Positions 1-5,584 of a stretch of DNA of 11,070 nucleotides are shown here, piece by piece; position 1 is the first letter of the stretch, and each line of letters opens with the position of its first letter. This DNA comes from Candidatus Hodarchaeota archaeon. GTDB taxonomy: Archaea > Asgardarchaeota > Heimdallarchaeia > Hodarchaeales > YT1-057. The translations under genes were made by a program, and so were the position numbers. The notes beneath the pieces were generated by a model, which had not been told where the DNA came from, made no database searches, and saw nothing but the letters and a program-made list of their open reading frames with translations. The DNA is taken from the NCBI GenBank assembly GCA_016839955.1, contig JAEOTI010000220.1, positions 1-11,070 of the forward strand, given 5' to 3'.

Positions 1-2
1 GG

Positions 3-254
3 TTTCTGAAACGTTCTAGATTTGATCTTACAGGCGCTCTTGAAGATTTTAAGAATGCAAGTTCAATGGCTAAAGAAAGAAGTATGACTAAGCTCGTCCA
101 GATCATTAAAAAAGAGATTCAGAAAACCACAGACCAAATAAGTATGATACAGAAACTCCAGGAAATCTCTCAGGAAAAATATGAAGAAATTCAAATCAAT
201 GAATTCATTTCCTACCTTAAAGATGTCCAAGAACTCAGACAATTTATGCAATGA
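3..254 (+). CDS. C-terminal end of a TPR-type protein (5' end outside window)
   Basis: An open frame runs in from the left edge (first whole codon at 3) to TGA at 252-254, giving 83 visible residues. The sequence is helical and charged, with coiled-coil character. Its first residues (KRS-FDL-GA--F, about codons 3-16) match the C-terminal region of the TPR protein at 469-1857 from about residue 384 on. The likeness continues weakly to the end: both tails have a KE pair, then L--S---YE--Q--E, and a final Y-containing helix. I infer that the two are paralogues and that TPR repeats lie upstream, outside the window. TPR proteins are helical scaffolds for protein-protein contacts, and the partner is unknown. 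A Met at position 66 is internal to this frame, and the homology begins before it, so I do not take it as the start. The gene is convergent with the second TPR gene. Confidence 0.75.
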   Translation, partial: FLKRSRFDLTGALEDFKNASSMAKERSMTKLVQIIKKEIQKTTDQISMIQKLQEISQEKYEEIQINEFISYLKDVQELRQFMQ

Positions 255-273
255 AGCTCATTTTCAGACTATT

Positions 274-313
274 GTCCCAGAGATCTGGGACGAAAACCCC
301 CCTAGTTCTGGGG
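274..313. terminator. Two tandem GC-rich hairpins between convergent genes
   Basis: A perfect 7-bp inverted repeat GTCCCAG/CTGGGAC with loop AGAT occupies 274-291, beginning 20 bases after the TPR stop codon. A second C-run/G-run pair (ACCCC...GGGGT, about 297-313) follows at once. Both stand out in an AT-rich background. They lie between convergent transcription units, so a 3'-end structure or bidirectional terminator is the simplest reading. No long U-tract follows, so the role is inferred. Confidence 0.45.
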
Positions 314-359
314 TAGTTATTAACCAAGAATATAATAAATTTCGTTTAGGAAGTATAGT

Positions 360-431
360 TTACAGGGCGCTCAATGCAACTCGTTCAATATCTTGTGTCT
401 TCTTAACTGTATACGACTGAAGATCATAATT
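360..431 (-). pseudogene. Decayed fragment of rps7: last 23 codons plus stop of uS7
   Basis: Read on the - strand, 431 down to 360 encodes NYDLQS-YTVKKTQ-DIERVALSAL followed by TAA (hyphens only break the string). It aligns without gaps to residues 179-201 of the intact uS7 at 2006-2611, with 16 of 23 residues identical. By my count 55 of 72 bases match, including an uninterrupted 17-base run at 379-395. Beyond codon 23 the likeness fades into an AT-rich stretch and there is no start codon, so this is a fragment and not a gene. Several differences are synonymous third-base changes (in the S, L, V and K codons), which suggests the piece diverged while still part of a functional gene and was cut off later. 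It has the same orientation as the intact gene and lies about 1.6 kb downstream of it, on the far side of the TPR gene. Confidence 0.8.
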
Positions 432-468
432 CATAATTTTTTTTAAAATCATGATAGAAATAGACTAT

Positions 469-1857
469 TTATCCTAAGACGACTTGTTTGGCTTCCTGCA
501 TGTAGTCCAAAATCTCTCGCATCTGTAATTGTTCGTATGCCCCTGGGGACAATCGCATGAGACTTTTGAGTTTATCTGTGTGTTCAATAAGTTGGTTCAG
601 TTCTTTTCGTGCTCTTTGAGCAATTGGTTGAATTCCCTGTTCTTGAGCAAGGAGTTCGGTTAGTTTGAATTGCTTAATAGCTCCCTCAAGATCAAATTCT
701 GATCGTTTTAAGAGAGCCTGGATGAAGCATGTACCAACATAAACCCCATGAAGATTTTCTCGTTTACTCAATTGGATAAGGCTTTGCAATAAATCGTTAA
801 TCTGGTCCTTATATTGTGATTGGCTTGTAAGGAGGTACATTTGGACATAAATTTGAACAAGTAATTCGAGACTATCGACTAACATTTCAAAATGGGGAAG
901 CTGTTTTGCTAAATCCTTTGCATCATTACTACAACTCAATGCTTGAGGAAAATCAAGTTGCCTTAATTTTAAAAAGCTTTTAGCAAGTAAATGTCGTAAA
1001 ACAACTTCTTGTATTCCAGTTTTTTGAGCTAGTTTAGCTAATTCTTCAACTTGCTTATCTGCATCATTGAGGTTCTCCTGTCTTAGTAGAACTCGTACCA
1101 ATTGGTGGCGAGCATCTGCAATGTATTGTGGATTACTTTTTTCCAAATGTAAATCTAAACTTCGCTGAAGGACATCTTGGGCTTGTTCTAACTCTCCACA
1201 TCTCACATATACATTTCCAAGATTGATCAAAGCCGTGGCGATGTATTGGGGAGTTTTAAGTTCTTCTCTTATCGCAAGACTCCTCAGAAAACATTCTTTA
1301 GAATTATTGTAATCTCCTCTTTGGAAATAGACATTTCCAAGATTATTTGTTGATACAGCTATACCCTCAGCATCATTCAGCTTCTCATAAATGATGAGAC
1401 TTCGTTTGTGACATTCTTCTGCGTGACTTAAATCCCCTCGTTGCCAATACACATTCCCCAAATTAGTCAGAGAGCCTGAAATGTTACTTTGATCATCAAG
1501 TTTCTCTCTTATAGTTAAACTCCTTTTGTAGTAATCTTCAGCTCGATTAAGTTTACCATGTGACCAATGAACATTTCCAAGATTGTTAAAAGCAGAACCT
1601 AGTCCCTCAAGGATTACAGGCGATTGTTCTGCCAATTTTAAGGCTTCAAACGCTTGGCGTTCAGCATTTTCTAGTTGTGCTAACCGTAAAAAACACATAC
1701 TTCGTTCATTTAATCCTTTGATTCGTTCATGTCGTTCATCAGGTCCCAATTGATCAAAGTAGTTGTCTAAAAGAGCAAGGGCATCCTTAAATTTTCCTGA
1801 TTTGCGCAGGTCCCTCACTTCTTTGAGGATTGAGGTTGGTAGCATACTTTTACTCAT
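469..1857 (-). CDS. TPR-repeat protein, 462 aa
   Basis: The protein is built almost wholly of tetratricopeptide repeats and has no visible enzymatic motif, membrane segment or signal peptide. The clearest repeats recur every 40 residues, each with a NLGNV(Y/H)---G-L--A----KRSL-I-EKL core, at about residues 86-119, 126-159, 166-199 and 206-239. More divergent repeats extend on both sides (about 15-80 and 246-420). The 40-residue period is of the Kinesin-light-chain/LGN type of TPR. The C-terminal 80 residues are paralogous to the partial gene at 3-254. A cytoplasmic scaffold or sensor role is inferred from the fold; the ligand is unknown. The start is ATG at 1857; a second Met follows at codon 5. 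No strong Shine-Dalgarno or TATA box was seen. The gene lies 148 bases downstream of rps7 on the same strand, but a hairpin separates them, so co-transcription is uncertain. Confidence 0.9.
   Translation of the reverse strand: MSKSMLPTSILKEVRDLRKSGKFKDALALLDNYFDQLGPDERHERIKGLNERSMCFLRLAQLENAERQAFEALKLAEQSPVILEGLGSAFNNLGNVHWSHGKLNRAEDYYKRSLTIREKLDDQSNISGSLTNLGNVYWQRGDLSHAEECHKRSLIIYEKLNDAEGIAVSTNNLGNVYFQRGDYNNSKECFLRSLAIREELKTPQYIATALINLGNVYVRCGELEQAQDVLQRSLDLHLEKSNPQYIADARHQLVRVLLRQENLNDADKQVEELAKLAQKTGIQEVVLRHLLAKSFLKLRQLDFPQALSCSNDAKDLAKQLPHFEMLVDSLELLVQIYVQMYLLTSQSQYKDQINDLLQSLIQLSKRENLHGVYVGTCFIQALLKRSEFDLEGAIKQFKLTELLAQEQGIQPIAQRARKELNQLIEHTDKLKSLMRLSPGAYEQLQMREILDYMQEAKQVVLG
1211..1584. 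repeat. Direct repeats with exact 120-bp period inside the TPR gene
   Basis: The core ACATTTCCAAGATT is found at 1211-1224, 1331-1344 and 1571-1584, with a variant (ACATTCCCCAAATT) at 1451-1464. Spacing is exactly 120 bases, or 40 codons, so the repeat is the coding signature of successive TPR units (the LGNV helix). The high conservation in DNA as well as protein suggests fairly recent unit duplication or gene conversion. Confidence 0.8.
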
Positions 1858-1963
1858 TCGGGTTTGCTAAAATGTGTTACTTCATAGGCATCTCTTTTCT
1901 GAATTTGAGAAACCTAGAGAAATTGTGAAGGAATCAATGATAAACAAAATATAAATTAAATGG

Positions 1964-1994
1964 AATCCCCTTCCTTTTTAAATAAAAGGGGACT
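1964..1994 (-). terminator. Hairpin just downstream of rps7
   Basis: In the - strand transcript, 12 bases past the rps7 stop, AGUCCCCUUUU can pair with GGAAGGGGAUU around a loop of about nine bases. Three of the pairs are G-U wobbles that work only in - strand RNA; the + strand RNA would have A-C mismatches there. This strand bias fits a structure serving the rps7 transcript. U-rich sequence follows toward 1940. A role as terminator or 3'-end stabiliser is inferred. Confidence 0.45.
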
Positions 1995-2005
1995 GGATTT
2001 TCAAT

Positions 2006-2611
2006 TTAACGGGCACTTAATGCTACTCGTTCAATATCTTGCTTTTTCTTAACGGCATGAGATCTAGGATCATTATTCGCTGCCCAAATGAGTTCTTCTG
2101 CCAAAATTAGCGAAGTTGGTTTAATACTATTGAAGCTCTGCTTTCTTACGGCTTCAGCGAGTAGTCGAAGGGCTACATCAACGCGGCGTTGTGGGGCGCT
2201 GTCGACAGAGCTCGGATATACTACGCCACCGTAGGAAATCCTAGTGGTCTCTTCTCGAGGAGCTGAATATTCAATGGCACGAACAAGTTGCTCGATTGGA
2301 TTTTTACCAGATCGTAGCTCCACGATCTCAAAGGCTGTTTTTATGAGTTTTAGTGTCCTCATTTTTTTTCCATTGCTCGAGCCAGACTTTTTTCCGCCTT
2401 CTTTCTTTTTTTTCGGCGTGTTCATCAGCCGATTAGCAAGCCTTTCAACGATATGAACTCGCGATTTATGAAATCTCTTTTTTTCGTGTCTGCCACCTGA
2501 AAGAGGTGTTAAAACATTGTATAATTGGATGTATCGTCCTAAGCCAGGGTCATGTACTTCTATTTCGCTGCTATCCCACCGACCAAAGACTATAATCTCG
2601 TCGTAAAGCAT
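2006..2611 (-). CDS. rps7: Small ribosomal subunit protein uS7 (archaeal S7)
   Basis: uS7 nucleates the head of the 30S subunit by binding the 3' domain of 16S rRNA near the decoding and E sites. Recognition is by the archaeal/eukaryotic (RPS5-type) sequence: FGRWD near residue 9, DPGL-RYI at 21-28, SGGRHEKK-F-KS around 38-50, IVERL-NRLM at 54-63, GKNPIEQLV at 102-110, APREETTRISYGG at 117-129, AP-RRVDVALR at 139-149 and the C-terminal IERVA-SAR. Unusually, residues 65-84 hold a Lys/Gly/Ser-rich insertion between the NRLM helix and the next one. The start ATG at 2611 fits the usual N-terminus and has GGGG 8-11 bases upstream. The gene is not beside rps12, fusA or tuf, as it commonly is in archaea. 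Its stop lies next to a hairpin, and a broken copy of its 3' end lies at 360-431. Confidence 0.96.
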   Translation of the reverse strand: MLYDEIIVFGRWDSSEIEVHDPGLGRYIQLYNVLTPLSGGRHEKKRFHKSRVHIVERLANRLMNTPKKKKEGGKKSGSSNGKKMRTLKLIKTAFEIVELRSGKNPIEQLVRAIEYSAPREETTRISYGGVVYPSSVDSAPQRRVDVALRLLAEAVRKQSFNSIKPTSLILAEELIWAANNDPRSHAVKKKQDIERVALSAR

Positions 2612-2672
2612 AATATATCCCCGGTTCTAACGTGTATCATCCGATCTTTCTAAACTTAAAAGACTTGTTCAT

Positions 2673-3626
2673 TTAATCTTTCAAAAAGGCATCTAGGGCA
2701 GGTTTTGGTGGAGTCCAGTAAGAAACAATCTCATCTGATTTAACAAAGTCTCGAATTTTCTTTGCATCATCTGTTCGTTTCCATTCTGCTGATTGTTCGA
2801 GAGCTTTTGATTCACAAGCAATGCTTACTAAGTTAGTGAATCCATTTTGTTTAAGTACAGAAAGAAAAAGTTTCCAAGGAACACCATCTCCCTTTCCTAA
2901 TGGTGCATGGGACTTCTCACCTGCACTTGTCCGAAAAATACCTGAAATGTGGATTGGGAGACGTCTGTGAGAAGAAATATCCAAACGGGATTCAATCTCA
3001 GTGAAACGGGATTGAATGGAATCAAATGATGTTACATGTCCGCCTCTTGCAAAGTCATGAGCTATGTCCCACGTAAAAAGTGTATTACAATGTTCTGCAA
3101 GTTCTAAAATTTCATGAAAGGACCCCAATGAATTTACTTTCCCTGCAACTTCTGGGCAGTAATCAACTGAGATATTACGATCATTTCTAACCTCAATCAT
3201 TTCTTTAAGTATAATTTTTGACCTTTCCAATCCTCTTCGACCAGGTCCACGAGAACCACAGTGAAAAGTAATATGCGTAGCCCCAATTGTATGAGCCGCT
3301 TTTGCAGTTGCTGTCATGGAAGCTTTTGCGAATTGCGTTTTACCAGGCTCATAAGACGTTGTTACAATTGAATATGGTGCGTGAATCGAGAAAATTAAAT
3401 TTGATTCTTGTGCAATGGTGCGTAATTTTGAGCAAATGTCTTGATTAGGAAAAGGCGCGCCAGGTTTCCCTTTTGACCAATTTAAGGTACAACGTTGAAA
3501 ACCAAATTCTATGTAATTTAAATTATTCTCTGGGATTTGTTTGATTGTAGATTTGATATTCTCAAAACTTGTAAGCCCATGAAAACCCTGTGAGATACCA
3601 ACACATATTTCATTAAGTTTAGGCAT
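2673..3626 (-). CDS. Endonuclease IV-like TIM-barrel protein (AP endonuclease 2 family)
   Basis: Members of this family are three-zinc TIM-barrel enzymes. Endonuclease IV cuts DNA at abasic sites in base excision repair, while relatives are sugar isomerases and epimerases. Set against the known metal ligands of E. coli Nfo, I find H82 (IHAPY), H122 (FHCGS), E159 (PEVAGK), D187 and H190 (WDIAHDF), H226 (IHISG), H240 (SHAPLGKGD) and E272 (ACES). The spacings are close to those of Nfo: 40, 37, 28, 3, 36, 14 and 32 residues. One ligand differs: the Asp of the Nfo D-x-H motif is K238 here (K-S-H), with E237 beside it. At 317 residues it is slightly longer than the usual 280 or so. Activity on DNA is likely but not certain because of that change. 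ATG at 3626 sits about 32 bases after a TATA box. The rps7 start follows 61 bases after the stop on the same strand. Confidence 0.75.
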   Translation of the reverse strand: MPKLNEICVGISQGFHGLTSFENIKSTIKQIPENNLNYIEFGFQRCTLNWSKGKPGAPFPNQDICSKLRTIAQESNLIFSIHAPYSIVTTSYEPGKTQFAKASMTATAKAAHTIGATHITFHCGSRGPGRRGLERSKIILKEMIEVRNDRNISVDYCPEVAGKVNSLGSFHEILELAEHCNTLFTWDIAHDFARGGHVTSFDSIQSRFTEIESRLDISSHRRLPIHISGIFRTSAGEKSHAPLGKGDGVPWKLFLSVLKQNGFTNLVSIACESKALEQSAEWKRTDDAKKIRDFVKSDEIVSYWTPPKPALDAFLKD

Positions 3627-3654
3627 TGATTTTGCTTCGAGAAGCTTTACCTGA

Positions 3655-3661
3655 TTTTATA
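3655..3661 (-). promoter_or_regulatory. TATA box of the endonuclease IV-like gene
   Basis: On the - strand the sequence is TATAAAA preceded by purine-rich AAAGAAAGAATAG, which could serve as a BRE. Its centre is about 32 bases upstream of the ATG at 3626. A start 25-27 bases downstream would leave a leader of only about 6 bases, the near-leaderless layout common in archaea. Confidence 0.5.
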
Positions 3662-3782
3662 CTATTCTTTCTTTTGGAAATCCTAAAGGTCTCTATTTCT
3701 ACCAAAGGTTCTTGAAGAAATAACAGATATCAAAAAGTGTTTTCTTTTATTCCTTCTGGTGGTGTCTGTAATCGTTCTATTC

Positions 3783-4493
3783 ATGTTGGCTGAGAATATG
3801 AGTTTAAGTAAGAATACAGTCACTAAATGTAAAGATTTTCGAACTGAAATCCTTGGTGAAACTAAAAAAACTGCATGGGATAAACTTCCACTAGGAAAAC
3901 AATTGCAATGCTGTAGTGAATGTCCCCTTCGTCCGTATGATGAAGTTTCTTGTTCCTTTAGATGGGGACGTATACAAGATATTGCATCACTAAAACTCGG
4001 AACTTATACAGTCCTTCGGTGGGTATTTTCCGGTAAAGGACCATCTCACGAGTTTAAGTTTCATCCATATTTGGGTGCAAACCCTATTAGTGATATTATT
4101 TATGAAACCATAAAATTTATCAAAAACTGTGAACATATAGATCCTCAAACTCGCCCTGAGGAATTCAGGGAAGATCTCCAGGAAATTTACGCATTAGGAC
4201 CCTTTGAACCGACAAACATGGATTTTTCAACAATGGAAGGGAAAGTCAATATAATAATTAGCTATTGTCTATTAGATAGAGATCTTGAAAAACCTTTGAA
4301 AACTAAAGATATTAAACAAATACTTCCAGGAATAGAAGCTCTTTTAGCTTTGAAATATGAATACTTAGCAAGTCAAGAAAAATGGAATTCTGCAAGGCCT
4401 CATGTCATCCTCGCGATGTTACTATGGAGACAATATTTGAAAATGCTTAAAGTCAGTAATAAGGCAGAATTTGATTTTTATTTTTCCTTATAA
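3783..4493 (+). CDS. Unrecognised protein with a cysteine cluster, about 236 aa
   Basis: I do not recognise the family. The visible feature is a cysteine-rich stretch near the N-terminus. Counting from the upstream GTG at 3759, C24 is followed by C51-C52-x2-C55-x9-C65, in the context QCCSECPLRPYDEVSC. This could bind zinc or an iron-sulphur cluster. The rest is mixed alpha/beta and largely helical after residue 110, ending in a hydrophobic helix around 215-230 that is too broken for a clear membrane anchor. The frame opens at GTG 3759, but I prefer ATG 3783: a TATA-like TTTTAT at 3745-3750 would put the transcript start about 8 bases before it, and the extra N-terminus adds only a short hydrophobic run. 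ATG 3798 is also possible. The next gene starts 17 bases after this stop, so the two probably form an operon and may act together. Confidence 0.8.
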   Translation: MLAENMSLSKNTVTKCKDFRTEILGETKKTAWDKLPLGKQLQCCSECPLRPYDEVSCSFRWGRIQDIASLKLGTYTVLRWVFSGKGPSHEFKFHPYLGANPISDIIYETIKFIKNCEHIDPQTRPEEFREDLQEIYALGPFEPTNMDFSTMEGKVNIIISYCLLDRDLEKPLKTKDIKQILPGIEALLALKYEYLASQEKWNSARPHVILAMLLWRQYLKMLKVSNKAEFDFYFSL

Positions 4494-4495
4494 GG

Positions 4496-4501
4496 TGGTG
4501 A
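4496..4501 (+). promoter_or_regulatory. Ribosome binding site deciding the TTG start of the longin-like gene
   Basis: GGTGGTGA (about 4495-4501) follows the stop of the preceding gene and lies some 10 bases before TTG at 4511. GGTGA matches the archaeal anti-Shine-Dalgarno core. It supports the TTG start over the first in-frame ATG at 4598, which would delete the first strands of the longin-like domain. A very similar GGTGGTG occurs at 3758-3764, ahead of the upstream gene. Confidence 0.5.
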
Positions 4502-4510
4502 ACGTCTCTC

Positions 4511-5371
4511 TTGATTGTTTTATGTGGATATATTGATCTAACAAGTGGATTAGCCTGGGAAATATGGGAGAATAAAGAACGAAAATTGGATGTTGGTATG
4601 AGTTTAGTAGGGCCCTTAATCTACGCATTGGATGCGTTTGTTAAAGAACTGACATTTAGTAAACGAGGATTCTCAGAAGGGGCTTTAGAAGACTTACGAA
4701 TGATTCTGTATCAGCCACCCGAACCAAAAAAAGGAGACTATTTCTATGTAGTTTTCCAGCATTTGTATGATAGTATTGATTACACACATCGTAAAATAAA
4801 ACTCGTAGACAATGTTATAGGCGAACATCTTAGTGCAAATGTTTTCAATCCTCCAAAAGACTCTATAAAAAATGCTATTGATATTTTAAAATTTACACAG
4901 AAATTCCCTGAAGGGTTGATTACTGCTGAGGAATATATCGTTCAAGAAAAAATGACTCAGCTTGAAGAGAAAGGAGTAATATTTCTTGATCTATTTCTTG
5001 CAGACATTGATGAAGGGCTTATGATCGATTTTGTAGAGAACGATCTCATTGAAAAAACACCAAATAGACTATTTCATGATTTGCTGGCGTCGGTTCAATT
5101 TGAAGATTCATTGTACTTAGAAACTATTGCAGATAAAAGAGTAATAAACGGTCTTGCATTAGAAAAACAGTCTGGAATCCTTGAAGGCTGGATTGTTCAG
5201 TCGATTAAAGACAAAGTACCCACGGATTTCTTCATTGTAGCATATTTTGTGTTTAATCCAAGCAAATGCTCATGTCAGGAAATTAAAGAGGCTATAAGTT
5301 CTATATCAACTAATTTCTATGAAAAAATCAAGGATCATATTCAGGAATCTCCGATCTGGAAGACATCTTAA
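4511..5371 (+). CDS. Longin/roadblock-like domain protein, 286 aa
   Basis: The first 108 or so residues read like a longin/roadblock-type domain. There is a strand (residues 2-8), a turn TSG (11-13), a second strand (LAWEIW), and a long helix G-SLVGPLIYALDAFVKEL (about 29-47) resembling the L-sGf--A---F-KEl helix of such domains. Two more strands follow (RMILYQ, and YFYVVFQ at about 77-83), then a closing helix 91-108. In eukaryotes and Asgard archaea these domains commonly regulate or dimerise beside small GTPases. Residues 110-286 are mixed alpha/beta, contain a C-x-C (C253, C255), and are unassigned. The start is TTG, supported by the GGTGGTGA upstream and by the need for the first strand. 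The gene is tightly coupled to the cysteine-cluster gene and is followed, 213 bases on, by a Rag-like GTPase. I infer a GTPase-regulator or scaffold role; the assignment rests on a pattern and not on a signature motif. Confidence 0.7.
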   Translation: MIVLCGYIDLTSGLAWEIWENKERKLDVGMSLVGPLIYALDAFVKELTFSKRGFSEGALEDLRMILYQPPEPKKGDYFYVVFQHLYDSIDYTHRKIKLVDNVIGEHLSANVFNPPKDSIKNAIDILKFTQKFPEGLITAEEYIVQEKMTQLEEKGVIFLDLFLADIDEGLMIDFVENDLIEKTPNRLFHDLLASVQFEDSLYLETIADKRVINGLALEKQSGILEGWIVQSIKDKVPTDFFIVAYFVFNPSKCSCQEIKEAISSISTNFYEKIKDHIQESPIWKTS

Positions 5372-5584
5372 TTGTTTAATGAAGTCAAAATAAAAATCTC
5401 GACTAAATTCACCATTCTATATAATATTTCAGAAAAATAGCATTCGAATACCAATATTAATTTCTATTTTGCTGTTAGAAACATCAATATTATTATCCTA
5501 TTAAAATCCCAATTCAATAGTCCTTGAATCGAGATTAAAATTCTCTCTTACTAAAATTTAATTCAACTTTTCCAGGGTTAAACA
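5372..5584. other. AT-rich intergenic region upstream of the GTPase gene
   Basis: The 213-base spacer contains a weak hairpin (TTTCTA at 5461-5466 pairing with TAGAAA at 5476-5481) and a distant 7-base inverted pair, ATCTCGA (5396-5402) and TCGAGAT (5529-5535). It ends with the TATA-like box of the GTPase gene. I found no credible coding frame or RNA gene in it. Confidence 0.4.
5553..5560 (+). promoter_or_regulatory. TATA-like box of the Rag-like GTPase gene
   Basis: AAAATTTA is centred about 28 bases before the ATG at 5585, the distance expected for a leaderless or nearly leaderless archaeal transcript. No good Shine-Dalgarno is present (only AGGG at 5574-5577), which agrees with leaderless initiation. 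Confidence 0.4.

Noticed and set aside
181..420. A + strand open frame of 79 codons
   Set aside because: It overlaps the end of the TPR frame and the rps7 remnant, has no homology-like composition, and is explained as chance.
1211..1584. Regular repeats as a CRISPR array
   Set aside because: The 120-base period is a multiple of three inside a TPR gene, and the spacers are themselves conserved coding sequence.
360..2075. A complete integrated element with att sites
   Set aside because: No integrase, replication or cargo gene other than one TPR gene lies between the repeats, and the repeats are too divergent for a recent integration. Kept only as a scar hypothesis.
2244..2456. A + strand open frame opposite rps7
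   Set aside because: It is the antisense shadow of the lysine-rich part of uS7; its poly-Phe runs mirror the Lys codons.
3759..3782. GTG start with a short hydrophobic N-terminus as a signal peptide
   Set aside because: The hydrophobic run is only about nine residues, has no basic start, and TATA spacing favours ATG 3783.
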